DNA of 11,528 nucleotides from contig DASQXE010000027.1 of assembly GCA_035639875.1 (NCBI GenBank), positions 1 to 11,528 of the forward strand, given 5' to 3'. Under the pieces are notes generated by a model. It was not told the origin of the DNA, did not search any database, and was given only the letters and a program-made list of their open reading frames with translations. Shown here piece after piece: positions 5,711 to 11,528 of the stretch. Position 1 is the stretch's first letter, and the number at the start of each line of letters is the position of its first letter. The translations under genes and the position numbers were made by a program. The stretch is from JAIBJP01 sp035639875. GTDB taxonomy: Bacteria > Actinomycetota > Thermoleophilia > Gaiellales > Gaiellaceae.

Positions 5711-6652
5711 ATGAAGACGTCCGAGCTTGACTACGAGTTGCCGTCGGAGCTCATCGCGCAGCACCCGGTCGAGCCCCGTGACCGCTCCAGGCTTCTCGTG
5801 TACGCACGGGAGAGCGGAGAGGTTGACCACCGAGAGTTTCGCGACCTGCCTGCCCTTCTTCCGCGCGAAAGCGTCGTGGTCGTCAACGACACGCGCGTCG
5901 TGCCGGCGCGCTTGCGGCTGCGGCGCCCCGGCGGAGGCGAGGCCGAGATCCTGCTGCTCGAGCGTTTAGCGGGCGGCGTGTGGGACGCGCTTGCCCGGCC
6001 GAGTCGCAGGCTTCGGCCGGGCATGCAGCTTGGCCCGGTGGAACTGCTCGAGGAGCTGGGGGAGGGCCGCTGGCGAGTGCGGCTCGAGGGCGAGCCGGCC
6101 GGCGAGGCGCCCCTTCCACCGTACATAACCGAGCCCCTGGAAGATCCGGAGCGCTATCAGACCGTGTACGCGGACGAGGCGGGCTCGGCGGCCGCGCCGA
6201 CCGCCGGCCTTCACTTCACGCCGGAGCTCCTCGTTCGCATGGACGTGGAGCGCGTGACGTTGCACGTGGGGCTCGACACTTTCCGTCCGATTACGTCCGC
6301 GGAGCTCGAAGAGCACGAGATCCACAGCGAGCGGTACGAGGTGACGGCGGAGGCTTGGGAGCGCATTCGCTCGGCGGCGCACGTCACGGCTGTCGGGACG
6401 ACCACAGTGCGTGTGCTCGAGTCGCTCGCCGCGGGGGCGCCGCTGGTCGGCCGAACGAGCCTGTTCGTGACGCCCGGCTTCGAGTTTCGGCGGACGGACG
6501 CGCTGGTGACGAACTTCCACCTGCCGCGCTCGTCACTGCTTGCGCTCGTGATGGCGTTCGCCGGGGTGGAGGAGATTCGGCGTCTGTACCGGCTCGCGAT
6601 CGAGGAGAGGTACCGCTTCTACTCCTTCGGCGACGCCATGCTCATCCTCTGA
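5711..6652 (+). CDS. queA: S-adenosylmethionine:tRNA ribosyltransferase-isomerase (queuosine synthesis)
   Basis: Transfers and isomerises the ribosyl part of S-adenosylmethionine onto 7-aminomethyl-7-deazaguanine in tRNA, giving epoxyqueuosine. Family signatures run the whole length: MKTSELDYELP at the N-terminus, VVVNDTRVVPARL (57-69), LPPYI (135-139), ERYQTVYA (147-154), AAPTAGLHFTPELL (161-174), HVGLDTFRPI (185-194), VGTTTVRVLES (228-238), TNFHLPRSSLLALV (267-280) and RYRFYSFGDAMLIL to the end. At 313 residues it is shorter than the usual 340-360; the missing length is mainly in the domain between residues 95 and 135. ATG 5711 matches the family N-terminus; a longer in-frame extension upstream is antisense to the coiled-coil gene and was rejected. 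tgt follows 95 bp later, its direct pathway partner. Confidence 0.97.
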   Translation: MKTSELDYELPSELIAQHPVEPRDRSRLLVYARESGEVDHREFRDLPALLPRESVVVVNDTRVVPARLRLRRPGGGEAEILLLERLAGGVWDALARPSRRLRPGMQLGPVELLEELGEGRWRVRLEGEPAGEAPLPPYITEPLEDPERYQTVYADEAGSAAAPTAGLHFTPELLVRMDVERVTLHVGLDTFRPITSAELEEHEIHSERYEVTAEAWERIRSAAHVTAVGTTTVRVLESLAAGAPLVGRTSLFVTPGFEFRRTDALVTNFHLPRSSLLALVMAFAGVEEIRRLYRLAIEERYRFYSFGDAMLIL

Positions 6653-6701
6653 GGGGCCACCCCTTGCCTCCGCCCGCATTTCAGCGTAGCCCGCGAGAAT
6701 G

Positions 6702-6743
6702 CGTGCGTGGCGCACGAAACGAGCCGAAAACGACGCGAAACGA
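6702..6743 (+). promoter_or_regulatory. Hairpin and three phased CGAAA(A)CGA repeats before tgt
   Basis: In the queA-tgt gap, CGTGCG-TGG-CGCACG (6702-6716) forms a perfect 6-bp stem. It is followed by CGAAACGA (6715-6722), CGAAAACGA (6725-6733) and CGAAACGA (6736-6743), starting 10 and 11 bp apart. The adenine-rich repeats are unusual in this GC-rich setting. They could be a regulator site, an unstructured ribosome standby segment, or (if tgt starts at GTG 6703) simply coding sequence. Confidence 0.35.
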
Positions 6744-6747
6744 TGTC

Positions 6748-7884
6748 GTGACTTTCACACTCACCGCCACCGAGGGTGAGGCGCGCGCCGGCCTCCTCCA
6801 CACCGCACACGGCGACGTGCCCACCCCCGCCTTCATGCCGGTGGGTACGAAGGCGAGCGTCAAAGGCCTCGACCCCGAGCGATTGCAGGAGCTCGGGACG
6901 ACGATCCTCCTTGGCAATACCTACCACCTCTACTTCCGTCCGGGCGTCGACGTGATCGAGGAGCTCGGCGGCCTTCACCGCTTCATGGGCTGGGGCGGCC
7001 CCATCCTCACGGACTCGGGCGGCTTTCAGGTCTTCTCGCTCCGTGACACGATCGCCGCCGTCGACGAGGATGGGGTCACGTTCCGGTCGGTCTACGACGG
7101 GCAGCCGGCGCGTTTTACGCCGGAGCTCGTCGCCGACGTCCAGCGCCGTCTCGGCTCCGACATCGCCATGTGCCTCGACGTCTGCCCGCCGGCCGACGTC
7201 CCGCTCACCGAACTCGCGCTCGCGACCGCGACGACGACGACGTGGGCCAGGCGCCAGCGAAGGGCGCCACGCGGCCCGGGTCAGCTCCTTTTCGGCATCT
7301 CTCAGGGCGGCACCGACCACGATCTTCGCCGGCGCTCGATCGGGGAGGTCTCCGAGCTCGACTTCGACGGGTACGCGCTCGGCGGGCTCAGCGTGGGGGA
7401 GGACCGCGCCCTCATGCTGGAGACCGTCGCCTGGTCGGCGCCGCTCCTCCCCGTCGACAAGCCTCGCTACTTCATGGGCATCGGCGATCCCGCCGGCGTC
7501 CTCGAGGTGATCGAGCGCGGGATCGACATGTTCGATTGCGTGCTGCCCACGCGCCTGGGGCGCACGGGTTCCGCGCTCACGTGGGAGGGCCGCCTCAACC
7601 TCAAGAACGCGCGCTTCGCCCGTGACCCGGGCCCGCTCGACGACGGCTGCCGGTGCTCGGCTTGCCGCCGCTTCAGCCGGGCCTACCTCCGTCATCTGCT
7701 GAACCAACAGGAGCTGCTCGGCTTGATACTTTTGTCCGAACACAACGTCCGCTTTCTGCTCGATTTGACGGCCGGCGCCCGGGCGGCGATCGAGCGGGGA
7801 GAGCTCGCCGCGTACAAGTCGGCCGCGCTCGACCGCCTCGACCAAGCCGCCGAAGTCCTCGGCCAGGAGGTTTCTCGTGGGTAG
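6748..7884 (+). CDS. tgt: tRNA-guanine transglycosylase
   Basis: Exchanges guanine-34 of GUN-anticodon tRNAs for the queuosine precursor preQ1; QueA then acts on the product. The 378 residues match the bacterial family. Visible are GNTYHLYFRPG (56-66), TDSGGFQVFSL with general base Asp89, the substrate pocket CLDVCPP (Asp144, Cys146), GISQGG (184-189), GYALGGLSVGE (208-218) and FDCVLPTR with nucleophile Asp263. The zinc site is Cys301, Cys303, Cys306 (CRCSAC) and His332, correctly spaced. The queuosine-type rather than archaeosine-type enzyme is indicated by size and by queA next door. Start GTG 6748 has no Shine-Dalgarno; GTG 6703 would add 15 residues. The end of the gene contains the Shine-Dalgarno of yajC and overlaps it by 8 bp. 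Confidence 0.97.
   Translation: MTFTLTATEGEARAGLLHTAHGDVPTPAFMPVGTKASVKGLDPERLQELGTTILLGNTYHLYFRPGVDVIEELGGLHRFMGWGGPILTDSGGFQVFSLRDTIAAVDEDGVTFRSVYDGQPARFTPELVADVQRRLGSDIAMCLDVCPPADVPLTELALATATTTTWARRQRRAPRGPGQLLFGISQGGTDHDLRRRSIGEVSELDFDGYALGGLSVGEDRALMLETVAWSAPLLPVDKPRYFMGIGDPAGVLEVIERGIDMFDCVLPTRLGRTGSALTWEGRLNLKNARFARDPGPLDDGCRCSACRRFSRAYLRHLLNQQELLGLILLSEHNVRFLLDLTAGARAAIERGELAAYKSAALDRLDQAAEVLGQEVSRG
7865..7870 (+). promoter_or_regulatory. Shine-Dalgarno of yajC inside tgt
   Basis: AGGAGG, a near-perfect match to the anti-Shine-Dalgarno, ends 6 nt before GTG 7877. It fixes the yajC start and implies translation coupled to the end of tgt. Confidence 0.8.
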
Positions 7885-8236
7885 TGGTTTCTTCCTCGTC
7901 CTTCTCGCACTGTTCGCCTTCATGTACTTCTTGCTCATCCGCCCGCAGCGGCAGCGCGAGCGGACTCGCCAGCACATGCTCGGCTCGCTCAAGGTTGGCG
8001 ACGAGGTGATCACGGGCGGTGGCATCTACGGCGAGGTCGTGCAGATCGACACGGAGCGCGTCATGGTCGAGATCGACGAGGACGTGCGGATCGCGGTCGC
8101 GCGGCAGGCGATTGCCGCGATCGTGCCGCCCGAGGAGCTCCAGCGGCTCGAGTCCGAGACCGACGAGGCGAGCTCCGAGCCCGTCACCGCCGAGGAGCCG
8201 CAGACCGCCGAGGAGCGCGACGCAGCCCGCAGCTAG
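7877..8236 (+). CDS. yajC: Sec translocon accessory protein YajC
   Basis: A small inner-membrane protein that associates with SecDF in the protein-export machinery. One N-terminal membrane helix (residues 4-20) is followed at once by the family hallmark LLIRPQRQRER, then the conserved cytoplasmic domain LKVGDEVITGGGIYGEVV (about 38-55), ending near residue 85. A 30-residue acidic, low-complexity tail rich in Glu, Ala and Thr completes the 119 residues. Start GTG 7877 is set by an AGGAGG 6 nt upstream. It overlaps tgt by 8 bp and precedes secDF by 27 bp, the classical tgt-yajC-secD order. Confident by motif and position. Confidence 0.96.
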   Translation: MGSGFFLVLLALFAFMYFLLIRPQRQRERTRQHMLGSLKVGDEVITGGGIYGEVVQIDTERVMVEIDEDVRIAVARQAIAAIVPPEELQRLESETDEASSEPVTAEEPQTAEERDAARS

Positions 8237-8256
8237 GTTTCGAGACAGCAGCTAGG
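8229..8256 (+). repeat. 9-bp direct repeat bracketing the yajC-secDF junction
   Basis: GCAGCTAGG occurs at 8229-8237, where it contains the yajC TAG stop, and again at 8248-8256, where its end forms part of the secDF Shine-Dalgarno. The copies start 19 bp apart and the bases between them are also similar (both copies are preceded by an AG/C-rich run). This looks like a small duplication of the stop/Shine-Dalgarno segment. Confidence 0.5.
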
Positions 8257-8259
8257 AAG
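8254..8259 (+). promoter_or_regulatory. Shine-Dalgarno of secDF
   Basis: AGGAAG, with its GGA core 6 nt before GTG 8264, supports that start over downstream alternatives. Confidence 0.6.
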
Positions 8260-8263
8260 CCCC

Positions 8264-10996
8264 GTGCGCCGCCACCTCGTCATCCTCGCCGCCCTCTTCG
8301 CCGCCGTGGCCGGCGTGGTCGCGCTCGCCCTCTTCCGCACCCCGACGCTCGGCCTCGACCTCCAGGGCGGCCTCGAGGTCATCCTCCAGGCCAAGGCGCC
8401 CCGGGGACGCCAGATCACGCAGGACGACATCGACCGCTCGATCGAGATCATGCGGTCGCGCATCGACAAGATCGGCGTGGCCGAGCCCGTCATCACGCGG
8501 CAGGGACAGAACCAGATCGCCGTCGAGCTCGCCGGCGTGCACGATGCGGCCCGCGCGGCGCAGATCGTGGGCCAGACGGCGCAGCTGCAGTTCTACGACC
8601 TGGAGGGCGATCTTCTGCCGCCCTCGATCGGCGCGGGAGGACAGATCGCGACTCCGCCACGGCAGCTCCTGCCGCTGCTGCGCAGCCAGGAGGCCTTGGC
8701 CAAGAAAGGGACGCCGACGGCCTGGTACCTGTACTCCGCCAAGGGGAAGAGGCTTGCCGGTCCATCCGACACGAAGGACGCGATCCTCCGCCAGTTGGGC
8801 GGTGCGGCTCCGACGGGCTCGAAGTTCTACGCGGTCCCGCAAGGCCGCACGATTCTCAGCTGTACCGATAACGCCACGGTCTGCCCGGGCGTCGGGCCGC
8901 CGGCGCCGGGCGCCACCTACTACTACCTCTTCAAGTACCAGCCGAACGACAAGGCGCATCCGATCCCGGAGCTGACCGGGAACGACCTCAAGGGACAGGG
9001 GACCCGGCAGGACTTCGGCCAGGGCAACCAGCCGATCGTCACGCTCCAGTTCACGAGCACGGGCGGGGACAAGTTCCACGAGATCACTCGTACGCTGGCT
9101 CAGCGCGGACTCCAGCAGGCGAGCCTCGCGGGCGCGCAGGGCGCGGAGCGAGACGCTTACAAGCAGAGCTTCGCCATCGTCCTCGACGGCGAGATCCGCT
9201 CCTACCCGTCGATCGACTTCGACGAGCTGCCCGACGGGATCGCAGGAGGCAGCGCCGAGATCACCGGGCTGGAATCCGTCCAGGAGGCGAAGGATCTCGC
9301 ACTCGTTCTCCAGACGGGCGCGCTCCCGGTCGAGTTCGACCAGGTCGCCCGCACTGACATCTCGGCGACGCTCGGACAGGACTCGCTGCACGAGGCGCTG
9401 ATCGCGGCCATCTTCGGCCTCGCCGCCGTCGCCCTCTTCCTGCTCGTCTTCTACCGCTTCCTCGGCGTCGTGGCGATCACCGGCCTCGCGATCTACGGCG
9501 TTCTCCTCTACGGCGCCATCCTCATCTTCAACGTGACGATGACGCTGCCCGGGTTCGCGGGCCTCATCCTCACGATCGGCGTGGCCGCCGACGCGAACGT
9601 CGTCATCTTCGAGCGGATCAAGGAGGAAGTGCGCGCCGGCAAGTCGGTGCGCGCTGCCATCGCCGGCGGCTACCGGAAGGGGTTCAACACGATCGTCGAC
9701 GCGAACGTGGTCACGATGATCACAGCCGCCGTCCTCTTCATGGCTGCTACCGGGGGCCCGAAGGGCTTCGCCCTCATGCTCCTCATCGGAACGCTGATCT
9801 CGATGGTGACCGCAGTCGCCGCCACCCGGGCTCTCCTCGGGGTCCTCGCCGGCTTCCGCTGGTTCAACAACCCCGCCTTCATGGGCGCGAGCGCCCAGAA
9901 GATCCCCGCGTGGCAGCGCGTCGATTTCGTCGGCAGGACGAAGTACTGGTTTGCAATCTCCGGGACGATCCTCGCCATCGGCATCGGCTCGTTGATCGTC
10001 CAGGGGCTCAACCTCGGGATCGACTTCAAGGGCGGGAGCCAGGTGTCATTCAAGACGCCAGAGCCGCACCAGGTCCAGGACGTGCGCCAGCAGGCGGACG
10101 CGCTCGCCCTCGGCGGCTCGGTGATCCAGGGCCGCGGCGCGACCACGAACGGCGGCTACATGCAGTTCCAGTTGCGTACGAAGTCGCTCTCACTTAACAA
10201 GCAGAACGACCTCGAGGCCGCGCTCAAGTCGAAGCTCGGCGCGACCTCGATCGGCGTCAAGAACGTCTCGGCCAGCTTCAGCCGCCAGATTCTGAAGAGC
10301 GCGATCATCGCCATCGTCGTCTCGCTGCTCCTGATCGTCCTCTACGTGGCGTGGCGCTTCGAGTTCAAGTTCGCCGTCCCGGTGCTGACGGCTCTCGTCC
10401 ACGACATCTTCATCACGCTCGGGATCTACTCCGTCACCGACCGGGAGGTGACGACGTCGACCGTCGCGGCGGTGCTCACGATCCTCGGATACTCGATCTA
10501 CGACACGATCATCATCTTCGACCGCATACGCGAGAACATCCCGCTCATGCGGCGGTCGAGCTTCGCGGCGATCGCCAACCAGTCGCTCTGGGAGACCATC
10601 CGCCGCTCGCTGGCGACGACTTTCATCACGCTGCTGCCTGTGTCGTCGCTGCTCGTGTTCGGTGGGGCGACGCTGAAGGACTTCGCCTTCGCGCTACTGG
10701 TCGGGATCGCCTCCGGCGCGTACTCGACGATCTTCATCGCCACGCCGCTGCTCGTGCTCATCAAGGAGCGCGAGCCGGAGTTCGCGAAGCGCAAGACCGC
10801 AGGTCTCCGCGAGAAGCTCGAGGTGCCGGAGGAGGAAGCCGCCATGGCCGAAGCGCCTCCGGTGGCGGAGCCCCCCGCCGAGGAGCCGGTGCCCGCAGCC
10901 CCGGTCTCCCCTCCCGGATCCGACGGAGCCGCAGCCGCGCGACGGGACGCGCGCCGCAAGCGGCGGCGGACGAGGCCGCATGGCCGAGCCAGGTAG
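8264..10996 (+). CDS. secDF: Single-chain SecDF protein-export membrane protein
   Basis: A proton-driven membrane protein that helps pull secreted proteins out of the SecYEG channel. One continuous 910-residue frame contains a whole SecD followed by a whole SecF, about 12 membrane helices in all. The SecD half has a first helix at 5-25, the LGLDLQGGLEV motif (29-39), a large extracytoplasmic region (about 50-375), GALPVEF (352-358) and helices 2-6 from about 378 to 527, with the proton-path Asp443 in GVAADANVVIFERIKEE. The SecF half (from about 555) has GIDFKGG (585-591), a second loop, and YSIYDTIIIFDRIREN with Asp747 and Arg780/781 in TIRRSL. Tyr before that Asp, instead of Asn, is the form I associate with actinobacteria. 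The tail (850-910) is acidic/proline-rich, then strongly basic. GTG 8264 has a Shine-Dalgarno; the end overlaps the next gene by 17 bp. Confidence 0.96.
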   Translation: MRRHLVILAALFAAVAGVVALALFRTPTLGLDLQGGLEVILQAKAPRGRQITQDDIDRSIEIMRSRIDKIGVAEPVITRQGQNQIAVELAGVHDAARAAQIVGQTAQLQFYDLEGDLLPPSIGAGGQIATPPRQLLPLLRSQEALAKKGTPTAWYLYSAKGKRLAGPSDTKDAILRQLGGAAPTGSKFYAVPQGRTILSCTDNATVCPGVGPPAPGATYYYLFKYQPNDKAHPIPELTGNDLKGQGTRQDFGQGNQPIVTLQFTSTGGDKFHEITRTLAQRGLQQASLAGAQGAERDAYKQSFAIVLDGEIRSYPSIDFDELPDGIAGGSAEITGLESVQEAKDLALVLQTGALPVEFDQVARTDISATLGQDSLHEALIAAIFGLAAVALFLLVFYRFLGVVAITGLAIYGVLLYGAILIFNVTMTLPGFAGLILTIGVAADANVVIFERIKEEVRAGKSVRAAIAGGYRKGFNTIVDANVVTMITAAVLFMAATGGPKGFALMLLIGTLISMVTAVAATRALLGVLAGFRWFNNPAFMGASAQKIPAWQRVDFVGRTKYWFAISGTILAIGIGSLIVQGLNLGIDFKGGSQVSFKTPEPHQVQDVRQQADALALGGSVIQGRGATTNGGYMQFQLRTKSLSLNKQNDLEAALKSKLGATSIGVKNVSASFSRQILKSAIIAIVVSLLLIVLYVAWRFEFKFAVPVLTALVHDIFITLGIYSVTDREVTTSTVAAVLTILGYSIYDTIIIFDRIRENIPLMRRSSFAAIANQSLWETIRRSLATTFITLLPVSSLLVFGGATLKDFAFALLVGIASGAYSTIFIATPLLVLIKEREPEFAKRKTAGLREKLEVPEEEAAMAEAPPVAEPPAEEPVPAAPVSPPGSDGAAAARRDARRKRRRTRPHGRAR

Positions 10997-11351
10997 CAGC
11001 AACTCCGGCGGCCTCCGCGAGCTCGCAGAGGAGCTCCTGCTCGCGGGCGTTGGCGCCGTCGCCATCACGAAGGAGCGGGCCGACGAGCTCGTCGACGAGC
11101 TCTCGACGAAGGGCAAGCTCACCCGCGACGACGCGCGCGAGCTCGTCGACGAGGCGCTTGGGCGGTGGCGCGGCGACGCCATGCGCGTCGGCGAACGGGC
11201 GAGCACGACGTTGAGCAGCTTCTTCCGCGAGCTCGGACTCGTCACGCGGCGCGAGTACGAAGAGCTCGAGCTCCGCCTCGCCCAGCTCGAGCACCGGCTC
11301 CGGCTCGTCGAGGGACGACCGGTTCCACCGCCGCCCGGTCCCGGACCATGA
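10980..11351 (+). CDS. Phasin-like helical protein (polyhydroxyalkanoate synthesis regulator phasin type)
   Basis: A 123-residue soluble, highly charged, alpha-helical protein. The order resembles the small phasin-like family: an N-terminal helix, AITKERADELVDELSTKGKLTRDDARELVDEAL (29-60), then GLVTRREYEELELRLAQLEHRLRLVE (86-111), a coiled coil. In that family the proteins are described from granule-associated phasins, but many members have no proven link to storage granules. A Pro/Gly tail ends the chain. At DNA level a 15-bp exact repeat (11085-11099 and 11139-11153) encodes the two ELVDE helices. ATG 10980 lies inside the secDF end (17-bp overlap) with a GAGG 4 nt upstream, so translation is coupled to secDF. 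Family call moderate; a role with SecDF is only suggested by position. Confidence 0.75.
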   Translation: MAEPGSSNSGGLRELAEELLLAGVGAVAITKERADELVDELSTKGKLTRDDARELVDEALGRWRGDAMRVGERASTTLSSFFRELGLVTRREYEELELRLAQLEHRLRLVEGRPVPPPPGPGP

Positions 11352-11356
11352 GCGTC

Positions 11357-11373
11357 GCTCGCTTTCAGCGAGC
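11357..11373 (+). repeat. Hairpin 1 after the phasin-like gene
   Basis: GCTCGCT-TTC-AGCGAGC, a perfect 7-bp stem with a 3-nt loop, starts 5 nt after the TGA at 11349-11351. It might end the secDF transcript but is not followed by a T-tract. Confidence 0.6.
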
Positions 11374-11376
11374 TCC

Positions 11377-11403
11377 CGTGGGGGAAACCTTGTTTCCCCC
11401 ACG
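11377..11403 (+). repeat. Hairpin 2, copy A of a covarying pair
   Basis: CGTGGGGGAAAC-CTT-GTTTCCCCCACG, a perfect 12-bp stem with a 3-nt loop. Only 3 nt separate it from hairpin 1. The downstream segment is C-rich and unstructured (AGCCCCCTTC), with TTCTTT at 11411-11416 as the nearest thing to a U-tract, so it could also be a weak terminator. Confidence 0.75.
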
Positions 11404-11422
11404 AGCCCCCTTCTTTGATGCA

Positions 11423-11448
11423 GTGAGGGAACCTCCCGGTTCCCTCAC
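11423..11448 (+). repeat. Hairpin 3, copy B of the covarying pair
   Basis: GTGAGGGAACC-TCCC-GGTTCCCTCAC, a perfect 11-bp stem with a 4-nt loop. The left arm differs from the matching 11 bases of copy A at two positions, and both changes are compensated in the right arm. It is followed by a G-free C/A-rich linker (11449-11462). Confidence 0.75.
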
Positions 11449-11462
11449 ACACCCTCCACACA

Positions 11463-11489
11463 CTCATCGGCCGGGAGCTGGCCGATGAG
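11463..11489 (+). promoter_or_regulatory. Hairpin 4 enclosing the ribosome-binding site and start codon of the next gene
   Basis: CTCATCGGCC-GGGAGCT-GGCCGATGAG, a perfect 10-bp stem with a 7-nt loop. The loop shows GGGAG (11473-11477), a good Shine-Dalgarno. The ATG 7 nt later (11485-11487) is paired in the right arm with CAT at 11465-11467. Such a structure would hold the start codon closed until opened. Confidence 0.6.
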
Positions 11490-11528
11490 CACTCCCGAGT
11501 CGCAAATCATCCAGACGGCTTTTCATCG
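11485..11528 (+). CDS. Start of an unidentified gene, truncated at the right edge
   Basis: ATG 11485 opens a frame without stops to the window end, giving MSTPESQIIQTAFH and one partial codon. GGGAG lies 7 nt before the ATG, an ideal Shine-Dalgarno spacing, which makes a true start likely despite only 14 codons. It is 133 bp after the phasin-like gene and on the same strand. Too short to name a family. The start codon is inside a strong hairpin and follows three more, so expression is probably controlled at the RNA level. It could also be a chance open frame. Confidence 0.5.
   Translation, partial: MSTPESQIIQTAFH

Noticed and set aside
6619..8025. 468-codon open frame antisense to tgt and yajC
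   Set aside because: Shadow of certain genes; composition is Arg/Glu/Val-rich without any family motif.
8252..9391. 379-codon open frame antisense to secDF
   Set aside because: Mirror of strongly biased SecD codons; no motif or Shine-Dalgarno.
11377..11489. CRISPR array, suggested by repeated palindromic units
   Set aside because: The units are not identical, spacing is 40-46 bp with short linkers, and no constant repeat or cas gene is present.

Overview
The window is high-GC DNA with many GTG starts, almost no intergenic space, and several starts that look leaderless (a -10-like hexamer about 6 nt before the start codon). Together with an actinobacterial-style SecF motif (SIYDT), this suggests an actinobacterium. 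A deep lineage such as Thermoleophilia would fit, because queA/tgt and a fused SecDF are present, but that placement is inference. No mobile element, CRISPR array, tRNA or rRNA was recognised.

Layout. Positions 1-1969 hold two divergent metabolic genes: an aldehyde dehydrogenase running off the left edge on the minus strand, and a 3-hydroxyacyl-CoA dehydrogenase on the plus strand, with only 34 bp between their starts. Positions 2004-2468 hold two tiny convergent genes, a four-cysteine zinc-ribbon-like protein and an 85-aa protein with a strong Shine-Dalgarno. Their stop codons abut inside a 12-bp palindrome. Positions 2469-5213 form a signalling block: a small secreted protein whose upstream region carries an 11-bp-period direct repeat of the OmpR-family operator type, then an OmpR-family response regulator and its membrane histidine kinase. 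The kinase converges with a coiled-coil gene (5210-5677), the two overlapping by 4 bp.

Positions 5711-11351 are a conserved bacterial gene string: queA and tgt (queuosine modification of tRNA), then yajC and a single-chain secDF (Sec translocon accessory proteins), then a phasin-like helical protein. The genes from tgt onward are tightly packed, with two start/stop overlaps, and probably form one operon.

The most unusual stretch is the right end, 11352-11528. It carries four perfect hairpins in about 135 bp. Two are diverged copies of each other, with compensatory changes in both arms. The last holds a GGGAG Shine-Dalgarno in its loop and the ATG of a new, truncated reading frame in its right arm. 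This looks like a structured 5' leader, or a combined terminator and leader, controlling the next gene, and is the best candidate here for an undescribed regulatory element.
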